Source of the DNA: Butyriboletus loyo
Taxonomy: Eukaryota; Basidiomycota; Agaricomycetes; Boletales; Boletaceae
Length of the DNA: 64,000 bases
Direction: 5' to 3'
Assembly: GCA_038093515.1 (NCBI GenBank)
Contig: JBBPSI010000028.1
Span: 62,001 to 126,000, forward strand
Made by a program: the position numbers and the translations under genes. Below are positions 44,401-56,433 of the stretch, piece by piece. A model generated the notes under the pieces. That model made no database searches and had not been told where the DNA came from. It worked only from the letters and a program-made list of their open reading frames with translations. The first letter of the stretch is position 1, and the number at the start of each line of letters is the position of its first letter.

Positions 44401-47400
44401 TTTAAATTACGCGCGCGCGAGTCTGAAAAACCAAGGAAACAGTACTTGGCACTCGCGAGGCGGCTGGGTCCTCCTTGACCAAAGATGTGACATATTCCGA
44501 ACCGCAGTCTCGTATTGTAATCTAGGGAGTGCCACAGAGGTCGTGAGTGAGGTATCTGACAATATAATGCATATCTTCCACCCTCATGGAATCTTGTGAT
44601 CTCATGATCTCATGATTACTTTGAGTAAATATATCCTTGCTTCTAATCGATGTCGTCACGGAAAGTTTCAGAACACAGCTACAAGTCTTCAACCCGATAT
44701 TCGAGTCCGAACCAAGGGTATTACACAGCCTCGTTCCCAGCCGAGTCGAAAGAAGCGCCGATGAAGTCGCAAGAACGACAGGATGGATAGAAACAGTTCG
44801 CACAAGTTAAAATAAGAGATCGGCCATGTCCTGCTCGCAATACTATTTCCTTATTGCCCAAGATCTGAGTGAGCCAGGTGGAATACATCCTCCTTGAATC
44901 CAAAAGGAATTATATACCGTCGTACACATAGATTAGCACTCACTAACTTCACTTCAGACACGGAGCTTCAACATCACCTACCCACAAGGCGGTGTATACA
45001 AAATCTTCACAGCAGGCTGCCGAGCTTGAGGTGATTCGCTAGCCAGGATGCCTGTGATGAAACAGTCATCATGGGTCAAATTCGAGAAGAGAAAAAGAAA
45101 TACTCGCGTATCTCGCGGACATCCATTCTGGAGCTACGTAAAAATTGAATTAAGCGGGACCTGCCATGTGGGCGGGCTGTGTGAAGGGCATCAGTAACCA
45201 TGCCGTCGAGCTTTCGGGAAAACATTATTACAAAGCCAAATCACCTTGTCGGGCCGACGGGTACCAAGATCAACTGGCGGAGGAACGAGGGCAGTCCTAA
45301 TATGGTCCTGAAATCGAATCGGGTGCTTGGGTGACTGAAAGAAAGGAACTCGAGGTGATCTGGCAAATAGCTCCAGGGAGATTCTTGCGGGACCGAGCAT
45401 CTGTTTGGATGGGTTTCCTAAGATACTATGGTAATGCGGATGTTCCAACCAGAATCAGGAAGATAGGTCAGTTTCCCTGACGCAACTGACAGAACCAAAG
45501 GCAAGCCCTCCAGCGGTGTGTAAATCCTCGGACCCGGAGTGTTGCATGTATCAATTCGAGGCAGAAATACTTCCGACCAAGGTTGAAGGAAATACTGCAC
45601 CCGTGGTCATCTGACCTGCTGGCTAATAATCAATGCCACGAACATTGAAGCGGGGACTATTTAATTACGACCAGGTTCGGCCAAGCCCAGGTCAGGGCAT
45701 GCGCCGCCCACGCGATTGGGGTCTGCAAGGCAAGAGGAATATGACATATACAACAACAGATTTATAGTTATGTCACGTACAATATATGTACTCCTGGGAG
45801 TTTCTTTCGCGTGCGACGCATATCTTGGTGCCACGTCAATCCAGATACGAGTATCGTTGTAATCATCCGTGGTGGTGGTAAACGGAGATTGCCAAACCTT
45901 CCGCATGTGTCGGAAACATTTTCTAGCGAAAGCCCGGAACAAAATGACAGTGGGGATCATCATGACCTTGATGGACCCTGCCACAGGAGAACTTTGGTAG
46001 GAATGAGGCTACCGGTGACTGAAAATTCTACCGGAGAGGCAGTGCTCAGGTGGATTCAAGCATGGCACGAGATGGGGCATTTTGATTATGAGAATCATTA
46101 GCTAGAAGTGTGACACTGTTGAGCTGAAGAACGTCAAAACTCGGACAGCAGCCGATGAAAGGGTGTGTACAGAGAAGCCTTGACGGAATTCCTGGAAGCA
46201 GCTACACCGCCAAAGTGAGTTTTGATTGGAGTGCTTCGATTCACTGACGAAAGGGTGTGCAAGTATCATCCCGCCACCGCCCACAGCCATGTAAGGTCTG
46301 GGAAAAGAACCTGATTATTGGCAGCGAATTTGGTTCAAGGATCGAGCAGCTTGTTGGCTGCCATCGATGACCGTCCGCCAACTCTGAACGCTGCTTTTGG
46401 ACTGGTAACGACGACAACTGCGAATGGATCTGCAAGCAAATTAGCGGGACCTTATGATAGTTGGTGAAGTCATGCATGGTCACGGCCGGATTGATCACCC
46501 GTTACTCAACTTTCACGTAGTTACGTAAGTGTTGGGTCTGACGTCGTGGGGAACTTGAGTGGATTACTGTCCATCCAAGCCGTGAGTTTGTGGGGGTGCT
46601 GAGTTCGTGTGCCCGACACTATGATATTGTTGAACCAGAGTGTTAGAGTGCACCGCGGCATATCGAGAGCCCCGCTGCTCTGGCGTCAGGTTCGAAGCTC
46701 CCAGGACCAAATTCTCGGCATTGACTGTTTTTATTGAAGTCGTACCTTGCGATCAAGGGCCAGACCGACAGAGCACAGCAACCGAGGTCAGTTGACGCAC
46801 GGTTTGACATCAGCGCGCTGGTGGAGCCTATACGATTTAGCGGGAGGACTCGGTTAGTGACTGAACGTGCGAATTGAAGTAGGTGCGTGCTGCGATCTGC
46901 ATTCCGACTAGGACTCTGGTCGGGGTAGTTGGCAAAGCTTTCTAGGCCACGATGAAAAGAGAAACGAGCGGACCAACGTGGCTGGTGCCAGTCAGCGGGC
47001 CGGCGGTGGTTCATGTGGTTGCTGCGGCAATGGATGGCCGGTGTGAGAGGAGTACGAATCGGTCGATGAGACGATCCAAATGAAACTCAAACAAACCGCT
47101 GTTAGGGAGTCGCTGACGGATTTGTGAACCAGTTCCTTATGATGGGGAACCTTGTCGATAACGGGTTGGATCAGTCCTCAGCGGATCTCGCGAATACATA
47201 ACTGGCAGCTTGGAAGGTTCCGGTCAAGTCCCTGGCCAGAATTGGGCCACCGCGTGTCTTGCTTGTCTGATCAGGTCCATATCCCTTGAACAACGGCAAG
47301 TCCGGCTCCCAGAACTATTTGAACACCCACTCCATGTTCCCAGTAAATTATTTCTGATCGTGCTCGTCGCTGCAGGCTCTCATCTTTTCGCACCTTCTCC

Positions 47401-47587
47401 ACTTTCACTTCATGCCTATCCCCGTTCCACAGGCACACCAAGTTCGTCTTTAGTTCCCTTGGTCCTCCCCGGTCCTCTTTTCGTGGTAAATCAGTTCGTC
47501 GTCCTCCCCGTTTCACCCGTCGCGCCGTTGGCTGATCGCGGTCTCCTAGCTTCGCTCTCATTCGTGTATATTTAGTCCATTCCAATA
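41427..47587. other. 6-kb stretch with no recognisable gene
   Basis: Only short, overlapping frames on both strands (longest 46643-47014 and 45661-45984, both minus) with no family resemblance and no convincing exon chains. It contains the second copy of the palindrome repeat (42957-43006) and a GCGCGCGC tract at 44411-44418. A CT-rich promoter for the Zn2Cys6 gene lies near 47370-47570. It could be decayed transposon sequence or lineage-specific genes I cannot recognise. Confidence 0.45.
42957..43006. repeat. Small repeat with palindromic GGTSACC end, copy 2
   Basis: Contains CTATCGACGGCTTGCCT (also in copy 1 at 35816-35912, opposite orientation), a partial re-duplication CTTGCCT, and the hairpin GACTGGTCACCAGTC at 42991-43005. 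The left palindrome of copy 1 is missing. Confidence 0.55.
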
Positions 47588-49677
47588 ATGGCCAGTAATT
47601 CGCCCGTCACGCCGCCTCCTACCCTGCAACGAGGGAAGGCCTGTCTCCGCTGCAGGTATTTTCATTCCTTCCTCACTACGCTTTCCAGCTCGATCATACT
47701 CAAACACACATTTACCAGAAAACGAAAGATGGTCAGTCCCCTCCATCTCACTCGATAACTTCCCCTCAGGTCCTTTCAGAGATGTGATGGCGCCAAGCCT
47801 GCCTGCCAACAGTGTGTTCGTGCAAAGAAACCAGACGTTTGTCAGTACGATGATGGGAAGGGCAAGACGAGGACTCAGTTGTTGCGGGAGAACATTCAAC
47901 GTCTCGAGCAGCGGATAAGAGAACTCGAGGATCCGGAGTACACTTCTCCTTCCGTGACATTACACGATCCCCATCTCCATCGTCGCTCGGAGAGCGCGTC
48001 CTCATCCTTCACGGGCTCTCCGGAAAGCACCGGTTTCTCCACGCCCCATTCTCCTCTCCCTCCCTCTGGTGTGTCGTATCGCGCCAGTCATAGCCATTGA
48101 CTAACTTTTCTATAGCCACTAACTCGCCCCAACATTCTTGGATTCAAGGTGTACCCTCGCCATCCCCAACGCCTTTCAGTGATGCCTTCCACATTGACCA
48201 GCAGCCAACCGTGGACTTAGCACAGATGCTGTAAGCGCATATTGTGTTTATCCCGCATTTTCTCACGGCCATCACAGGCTTGACATCTTCTCATCACATC
48301 GCCATCAGTGCCTCCTGGGTCTCCACATGGGTCAATTACGAGACTCCTTCACGGGACCCGCTATCGAACAACACCATCCTTGCCTTACAAACGCCGTTTT
48401 CCTTTGGGCATGTTACATTTCTCGACCAGGACCGCTGAGCGCCCACGAATCACACTACCTTAACCGTTCGCTCGAAGGGCTCAGCGAGGCCCTTCAACAC
48501 AATGACCGAGTGCTCGACGTCATCCAAGCCTCTTGTCTTCTGTCCGTTTACTTCTTGTCTAATGGACGGGTGCTGGAGGGGAGCTACCATGCAGCCGCTG
48601 CGGCGTCATTAACGCTGCAATGTGGCCTTCATGGGGCAATCATGAATCATTCAGTGTTTGAGTCCACTGGAGTAATGACACCCTCGAAACTGGAACCTGC
48701 AAAGGATGCTATCCAACAGGGCGAGAGAGTACTGACCTTCTGGCAGGTTTTTGTTCTCGATCGATGTTGGTCTGCAGTCCTACAGAAACCCGTGACCATA
48801 CCAGACGGTCCCGAGCAATGTATGTCTATCGCCATGCCATGGCCACAGGGCATGGAAGAATATGAATCTGTGAGTCGATTTTGGGTCATCTTGATATCGA
48901 TCATTGACGACGATACTTATTCAGGGCCAAATAAACGATTTCCATTCCTTTTCGACCACCCGGACCTTCTTCGATGGTCAAATTTCGAATCTTGGGGGTG
49001 GCTTCTCGCCGCTGGCCCTGAGAGTAAAGGCATCCGTTCTCTTTCATCACGCTCATCACTTGGCATCGAATTGGGATCAGCGTAGGCGGCTTGACCATGC
49101 GGGTTACCTGCATTTCTCTGATGATTATGCAGCATTATCCCTCTCAAATGCATTCATGGACGATTTCCAGACACTAGAACATACGATCGCACGTTTTCTC
49201 TCGACGCTCATACCCGTACACCAACTGGACGTCGCAATGCCAGATGATAAGCATGCGTACATCGCAATACACACACTTGCCCACGTTGCAATAATTCGTT
49301 TATATTATCCTTTCGGGCACGAAGACCCCGTTGCATACGAGAAGTGCCTCCAGGCGGCGAGGTGTTGTGTCTCCATCATTAAACACATTGCTGAAGCAGA
49401 CTATGATTTCCTTGACCCGATTCTTGGGGTAGGTTTATCATTTCTTTGCTCCGTGATGCGTGTTTGATCGTGTTCTTCTTAGCCTTGTTGGACGTCCGCC
49501 ATGGATACGTTGATCCGGGATCTGAACTTGGTCGAAACGTCTTGGCCAATCGTCAGTAGCGCCGAAGTTCGCAATGAAATTGGCACCCTACTATATGCCA
49601 TGAACAGCCTCGGATCACGGTTCCCTTTGCTTGCATACTCGGTGGCCAAAGTACAAAAAAGACTATCGGGACTATAG
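47588..49677 (+). CDS. Zn2Cys6 fungal transcription factor
   Basis: DNA-binding regulator with a binuclear zinc cluster CLRCRKRKMRCDGAKPACQQ and C at the sixth position in KKPDVCQYDD, then a leucine-containing coiled coil (LLRENIQRLEQRIRELED). The cluster is split by two introns around a 13-nt microexon (47719-47731; RKRKM). A Ser/Pro-rich linker leads to a fungal_trans (PF04082-like) region: LLDIFSSHRHQCLLGLHMGQ, LNRSLEGLSEALQHNDRVLD, VIQASCLLSVYFLSNGR and then VLDRCWSAVLQKPVTIP. The final exon ends with FPLLAYSVAKVQKRLSGL at 49677. About seven introns, all with frame continuity. Target genes are unknown. It faces the membrane exporter gene in tandem, with a 0.9-kb gap. Confidence 0.92.
47719..47731 (+). 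other. 13-nt microexon in zinc cluster
   Basis: AAAACGAAAGATG is flanked by TTTACCAG and GTCAGTCC. With the exon ending at 47655 and the one starting at 47780, it restores CRKRKMRCDG exactly. Skipping it breaks the frame (13 is not a multiple of 3) and removes basic residues of the cluster. Confidence 0.85.
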
Positions 49678-50584
49678 TTCGCTCAGCAAATCGTCTGCTG
49701 CTTAATGAAAGGCAATGCCCTGGAAAGGATGGACCAGATTCCTGATCAACCGAATTTTTTGTTTACCCGTGAGGATTGTTCTTGAACAAACCTTTTTTTT
49801 TTCTTTTCTTCGGATGTTTGGGACGTTCGCCTTCTGGATTTTCGGATTCAGACAAGAACGTTTTCGACCTTCCTATATCGTCATTTTTCACGTTCGTTAT
49901 GACCTTCAACGTATTATTGGACACCCCTCGGACTCTCCCAGCTCAGACGCTACTTGGACTCTAGAGACGGACTTGCATCACGGACAGTAGTTTCTTTCGC
50001 ACTATTTTTCAAGATCTGTTAATTGTTACGCTAGCCTATTGTTATACGTCGTGCCATACGTTTTACGCGCTTGTTCTACTTACCATCCCGTGGTTTGAGC
50101 CATGCCCTGCCCCCGATCCCAACGACTTTGTTCGGACCTTTTATCCTGGTACACTATAGGCTCTCCCGGCTGCCTTTGTACTTGCAGCGTAATTTAGAAA
50201 ACAGACCAAAATGGACTTGATGTAAGTATGTAGTATGTACATTCGGACAATCAGATTCGTTTTCTAGTGATCCCGACTGACCAAAACTCGAACTTCCTGA
50301 ACCTGGAACTTGTCTTTGACTTGTTTGCGATAACGCACGTTGTGACTTCTAGGGCGATTGATAACCGTTAGGCTTTGGTACACTTTGTCCTTGGTCTTGG
50401 CAGACTGGGCAATTAAACGGGCTTAGTACGTATTAAAGTGTCGTCTTTGACAAACCTTTTACTCCTACTTTCTGGGCCCGGCGCAGCTTATCGATAAACA
50501 GGTGATAACGAACGACGTTGGCCTCGTAGCCAGTACATATTGTCATCCTTGGGCCAAAGTACCTGGCGTTGTGGATAAGCAGGC
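49678..50584. other. Intergenic between regulator and exporter
   Basis: T-rich stretch at 49793-49808 and the 3' region of the zinc-cluster gene. The 5' region of the exporter follows. No additional gene recognised. Confidence 0.45.
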
Positions 50585-53500
50585 ATGTCTCATATGGATG
50601 ACTCGGATCCCCATGGTAGCAGCGCTTCGCCCGCCTCTCCCGTTTCCTGTGATTCATTTCTCCATACTTCCTTCTTGGATTCCCCGGGTCATGTTACAGC
50701 AGACGGAGAGCCAAGTACACCTCCCAATCGTCAAATCCTGTCACTGGAAACTCTGCCGGTGCACACCACCCCTCGCCCAACGCTCGAACAGCGCAGTCTC
50801 TCCTTTGACACCAACCACTGCACGTCTGCGTCTATACGAGTCTCGACCGATTCCCTCGCCCACACCCCTCGCCCAACGCTCGAACAGCGCAGTCCCTCCT
50901 TTGACACCAACCACCGCACGTCTGCGTCTACGCGAGTTTCGACCGGTTCTCTTTCATCGCACGTGCACCAGTGGTCACTCTTTAGCCAGCTCATGGAGAA
51001 CGAGGGTCAGCTTAGAGGTTCAAGTGCTGTTCGAATACCTCTGGATCAACGTTCCCGTCGCTCGGAGGCTTCTTATGTCTGCCAGTCACCGGTTCAGGAG
51101 TCGCCGAGTGACGCCTCTGTTTCCCGATTCCCCGCGCAGGTCGCCGACGCACCACAAGCGAGAGGTGTTCAAGACGTGTATTCTGAGCAAGAGAGTATAG
51201 CGGAAGAGGTAGTGTCTTCAGAAGGCTCGGAAGAAACAACCATCTCTACAACACGTGTCTCTCACACGGCCATAACGCGCTGGATCCCATTACGCATCCC
51301 TACGATACCTCTCCTGTGGAAGAATATACTCAAATGCTCTATAGCATACTGCATTGCATCACTGTTCACGTTTCATCCATCGTTGTCTCGTATCTTCGGA
51401 GACTTGACATCCTATGGGTCCGGTGGCGGTGGCCCATACCCTGCTGCACACCTAATTGCAACGATGTAAACAAGATTTTATTTATGCTTTTATTCATGCT
51501 GATATCACCTTAGTGCTGTGTATTATAACCCTGCAAAGACTATTGGAGGGATGTTTGAAGCCGATTCATTTTGCATGGCAGCATGGCTGTATTCTGCTCT
51601 CATGAGCCTCAGTGGCCTGTCTTTGTTTTGGTGGCTAGATGTGAAACCGGGGTTGGAGCTATTGGCCGATCTTGTACTGATAATATGGTTGGGGCTGACG
51701 ATATGGGGGCTAACGTGGATGAAAGTATGGATGGCCAAGCCAACGTTCAACTCAGGCAAGTCTTTTGGAATTCAAGAAAGAATTGCTAAATTAGATTCTT
51801 GACAGCATGCTCGATGTCAGCAACTGTTCTGTTCGTCGTGTAAGTGCCACTTGCTACGCTGTTCTTGCCCAATTTGGCTGATCATCAAGCTAGAGTGGTG
51901 AGGGAGGGCACTTGGGAAACCCTCTTGTCGGTATCATCCATCGTGCTCGTGGGCACTGCTATTTCGAACCTGGTCTGTTTCTCGTTGTGGCCACAGAGCG
52001 CTACCTATAATCTTCAAGTCAACATGACAAAGACACTGGACTCCTTTTCCATGTTGCTTGGAATGATCACCAGTACATTCCTACTCGAGGAACCAATCCG
52101 AAAACCAAGTCACGAGAAGATGCAGCAAGCGGTGGAGAATCATCAATCTTCATTCACGAGTCTGAAGAAGAGCCTGGCCGAGGCGCGCTCGGAGTGGTTT
52201 GGTGTTTTGGGCGAACAGGACAGGGTGTTATCTAAGCAGGCATATGGAGATGCGGTCGGTAGTCTCACGCGTCTTGCTCAGCATCTCAATGGTCTTAGGA
52301 GTGGGACGAGACTACAATACGAGCTCTCCAAGGCGCAAAGCGACGGGAAGCTTGTTCTACGACGTCCGCCCGAGGGCGAGCGGGATGGTGAGGCCACACC
52401 AGGACTGAAAGGAAAAACCCTGTATCCGCTTGCATCGCATCCGGATGATCTTGAAGAGACCCTGCTACGTGCAGTTGCAGAAATGTTCGGTGACCTCGTG
52501 GATGACGTTGGTCCGCCATTGAAGGCACTTTCGGTGAGGTTATTTTGCATCCTATACTCCATTCCGGCGGAGTTATAATAATGATTGAGAACAGAATGAA
52601 TGTACGTCTTGTCTGAAACAATTACGAGAGGCGTTCGTGAATAGCCAGAACACCGAGGAGTACAAGATGATGCAACCTCAAGACTTTTACAAAATTATTG
52701 ACGGCATTGATCGGGCACTATTCATGTTCGAGAGTACCTCAAACGACGCGGTCTTACGTCTGTACAGGCGAAGCAACTTTGCCTCCAAGTCCATGGAAAA
52801 GTCGACTCGTTCATCCTTGGAAGACAGCTCAATGCTGGCAGAGAGCGAGCATGAACACATTTTCCTTGTTTATTTGTTAGTGGGGCTGGGCTGCTCGTGT
52901 CTGGACTGTATACTGATTTGTAGCTGTGCAGCTTTATTTTTACCCTACAGGAGTTTGCCGGGGAATTGATGTCCCTTACCGATGCTATGCGAAGAATTTA
53001 CGCAGTGGAGTTAGCCAGGTTCTCCAGACAAAATTGGTTCAAACGCTATTTCATCAATGGACCAAAGTCAGTGCTTTCGTACATCAAGACGCTCCGACGG
53101 CGGAGACAATCAACAAGTGCCCCAAGGGCCAGTTTGCGTCGCATCTGTAAGCGCTGGACAGTTCATTTTTCCTTGGGTTTGGATTTGATTCCTAGAACCA
53201 GCAACGTATTTCGACGCCGATGAACGCTATCCCAAGATGTCATTTCCCAAAATACGGCCTCATGCGCCGAATACATTACAGACCCCAGATCGCTCGAACC
53301 TCACCTTTGTCGAGCGATTTCTCCGGTCTTTATGGGACCTTGGAGATCAGTTGAGGGATCGTGATATCAACTATGCGTTCAAAGTTGGCATGTCCACAGC
53401 TTTGTTAGCCGCTCCTGCATTCTTTGATGCCACACGTCCGTTATTTACGGAGTACAGGGGGGAATGGGCGCTCATATCTGTGAGTTCACCCTGCGGGGTT

Positions 53501-55153
53501 TAGAGGACCGGAAGCTGACTAAAATTACGTCGAAGTGCTTCGTCGTCATGTCCCCTACGATTGGAGCGGTGGGTGCTTCTTCCATTGAGTTTGGAATCGT
53601 GATCGAGGCTAACTATCGCCTCTGAAGACCAATTTTCTCGCTGTCCATCGAGCTCTCGGTACACTGTGCGGTAAATCTTCTGCGTGAAACGACAGTTTTA
53701 TTAACAACGATGTACAGGTTTGGTGCCGTCGTAGCGGCCGGGATCTATACGCTATTCCCGGAAGACGGCGTTGTATTATCGATATTTGGGTTCTTCTTCT
53801 CATTACCGTGTTTCTACTATATTGTGGCAAAGCCAGAGTACGCTACCACTGGACGATTTGTGCTCCTGACGTATAATTTGACATGCCTATATGCGTACGT
53901 GATCTGGCGGCTACTCATCGTTGCTGACTCACCTCTTCTCGTAGATTCAACATACGGCAGAGTAATGAACGAGTACTGGATATCGCCTACCATCGGTCGA
54001 CTTCTGTCATCGTTGGTGTAATTTGGGCGTTAATCGCATCACGTCTTTGGTGGCCGTCAGAAGCTAGACGTGAATTGAGCAAGGCCCTTGGAGAGTAAGT
54101 GGGCCCTTATCAAATCTTAATCTTACTCAGCACGGCACACAGGTTTTGTCTGAATATTGGTTGGCTGTACACTCGTTTAGTCGCGTCGAATTCGGGTCTG
54201 GTTGACTATTTTGATGATTTGAATGATGGAGTACAGAATGGATCACAGGCTCCATATGATACTACCCCGCTACTTTCCAAATCAGCCAGCGCACAGCTCA
54301 GTAACTCCATCCAGGAGTTCATGGCTATGTATGTGATAATCTCGTGGAGTTGGATAACACTCATCACTCATCTTTTTATTCAAATAAAGGGAACTTCATC
54401 TTCAAATCAAGCTGATTGAACTTCAGGGACTGTTGGCTCAAACGCAACACGAACCGCGTCTGAAGGGCCCTTTTCCTATTCTGCTATACCGCTCGATATT
54501 GACTGGTTTGCAAACTATATTGGATAAGCTCCATAGCATGCGGTGCGTTACCACACGAGAGGAATGGTGGGTGATTTGGTTCTTTGTGTGTATCAAGATT
54601 CTCCATTCTAAGATGGCGTGTCTGCTGTGCGTTCTACAGGTTCACGGTACGCCCGATCATACAACCATCACTTTTGATGCACTGCCTTATTATCATTCTA
54701 GACTGTGAGAAGGGACTTTATTCTTCCCGTCAGCAAGGAACGGCGCGAGATGGTTGGCAACATCATTCTTTACTTTTCCACCTTGGCATCTGCATTCCGC
54801 CTGAAAGCTCCGTTACCCCCATATCTACCACCTGCCGAAAAGGCCCGAGAACGCCTGGTAAGTTGCACGTGATCACGTTTTGGCATAGGTCGTCCCCATT
54901 GACACGTGGGATGTAGGTGGATGCCATCAGAAATTTAGACGTGGTCAAGAACCGCGAGGTCCATGCATCCAGGCAGTTGCTCTTCTTTGCGTATGCGCTT
55001 ACGATGAAAGGTGTCACGCAAGAACTCGAACACCTTGGACGCACCCTTCAGGATGCGTTTGGAGTCATTGGACAGTCTGCCGAAGAGTTTGATGCGTTGT
55101 TCGCGGAGGGTGTCAGAAGGGAAAGGGATCGTAGTTCCACACTGTGGGTCTGA
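50585..55153 (+). CDS. BRE4/aromatic-acid-exporter-type multi-pass membrane protein
   Basis: Large transporter-like protein (about 1100 residues). A long Ser/Thr/Pro-rich N-terminal tail carries an imperfect 32-residue tandem repeat (TPRPTLEQRSxSFDTNHxTS). It leads to the first membrane bundle: LWKNILKCSIAYCIASLFTF, AAHLIATM-AVYYNPAKTIGG, AAWLYSALMSLSGLSLFWWL and LADLVLIIWLGLTIWGLTW. A cytosolic region (LEEPIRKPSHEKMQQAVENH onward) and a second bundle follow: AFKVGMSTALLAAPAFFD, CFVVMSPTIGATNFLAVHRA, FGAVVAAGIYTLFP, NEYWISPTIGRLLSSLVGV and IWALIASRLWWPSEARREL. The C-terminal domain ends with LLFFAYALTMKGVTQELEHL. The order matches fungal proteins with an ER-transporter-like 6TM N terminus, a FUSC-like core and DUF2421. 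About twelve introns; several boundaries approximate. Substrate unknown. Confidence 0.85.
50766..50956 (+). repeat. Two-unit 96-bp in-frame tandem repeat
   Basis: CCCCTCGCCCAACGCTCGAA begins near 50767 and again 96 bp later. Each unit codes for about 32 residues of the disordered N-terminal tail of the exporter-like protein. Units differ at a few positions. Confidence 0.85.
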
Positions 55154-56433
55154 TGTACGTGTGTATGTTGTTGCTTGCGTGAAGGTTCGTTGCTACATAT
55201 GCGTTTAGCGTATGACGTAGATTCATGCTGCAAAGGGCGTTCATAATGACTCACCGGGCTCCAAGTTTAGTTAGGTGTTAACCCTTGTGGATGCGGCGCG
55301 GACGACATGCACGTTTAATGAGAAAGGCAGTCACCCTCGTGGCTTATTATTTCGCTTCTTCTTTTTTTCTGCTCGAGTCTTGGGGGGACCGAGTTTGACA
55401 TAAGACGTCGAGTTCTTTGAGGTAAGTCGTGAAAGAGCTTGACCGCGTCGTTGATATGGCTTCCACTCTCCAGCTTCTTCGACTTTTTTATCTGCCCGAT
55501 TGAACGAGGAGAAACCCACCTGCAGGTCCATAAACACGAGGTAAACCGGACGGATCTAACTCCCAACGATTCACAAGAATGTCGGGTGAAATAAATGGGA
55601 AGTCTACAGGGTCACCTCGACCGATCACGCCTGGTATTGTTTCCATTTTTTCCCTCAATTGAACCTGACCTCGCCTACAAACTTGAATGCGACTCGTCTC
55701 GTCCATTTACGAGCGCATTACAACTTGTTTCTCAAAAAGACACGACGCATGCTCTGTGAACGTTGATCGTGACGAGTACATACGGGATGACGGAAGCACT
55801 GACCGGTGATCACCTGCAAGGGTGTCAGTGAGACCCTTTCATGGTTGTCGGTGCTAGTCAACAAGGGAAATACGGACTTTGCCTCGCTGTTAGGTTGTAT
55901 TCAATATTGCCAGTTGGCCAGTCCGCCGTGCCTTTGCGTCGTCCGGAGTCGGAGTCGGTGGAAGACGTTTACGGTCGAATACAGAACCCGCGCCACGAAT
56001 CACATCGACGGGCCACGTTGGAGATACATATGCTTCCGAATCCGGGGACGGGCCGTTACAGTATAGTTCCTTCGCGAAGCGCCGTTACAAAAGAGAAGTT
56101 GCGCCCTCAACTTGAAGCTCATTGGCGGAGTCGGAGCGAGGGTGGAGGGCGTGCAGGGTGTTGTGCGCAATGTGTCGAGTAATATGCCGCTGACGAGATG
56201 TCGTCGTCGTGTGTGTGTGGAGCGCTGCTGCGGTGGGTGTTTGTCTCGTGCTTTCGAACCCTTTAACTGTCTCCCCCTTCTCTGCCCTTTAGCTTGAGGT
56301 TCCCTCCCTCGAGTTCGTATACATTTAACGTTTTCTCTCACCCTCCCCCCTTCCCCCCTTTTTGTGTGAATCTCTTCTTCTTTTCTCTCCGTACATCGCT
56401 TTCGCTTTCACGCGTGCCAAGATCTCTGCGCGG
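55154..56433. other. Intergenic with one possible small minus-strand gene
   Basis: See the entry at 55331-55706. The remainder contains a CT-rich leader (56280-56400) before the C2-like gene. A GTGTGTGTGG stretch lies near 56211. Confidence 0.4.
55331..55706 (-). CDS. Possible small basic protein, unassigned
   Basis: Two minus-strand frames look coding. MDETSRIQVCRRGQVQLREK, then VIGRGDPVDFPFISPDILVN and RWELDPSGLPRVYGPA, ends near 55523. DKKVEEAGEWKPYQRRG, LSRLTSKNSTSYVKLGPPKT and RAEKKKKRNNKPRG then run to a stop at 55331. They are out of frame by one base. A 28-nt GT...AG stretch between them would join the frames but is too short for a normal intron, so a frameshift or an unrecognised exon structure is possible. 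The very basic end suggests a nuclear, nucleolar or ribosomal protein. No family is recognised. Confidence 0.4.

Noticed and set aside
45191..46498. Chain of minus-strand frames as a possible gene
   Set aside because: Frames do not join by good splice sites and show no recognisable domain.
46680..46720. GGTTCGAA-like word considered as a tRNA B box
   Set aside because: No matching A box or acceptor stem around it. No tRNA gene was found in the window by eye; a covariance-model scan would be decisive.
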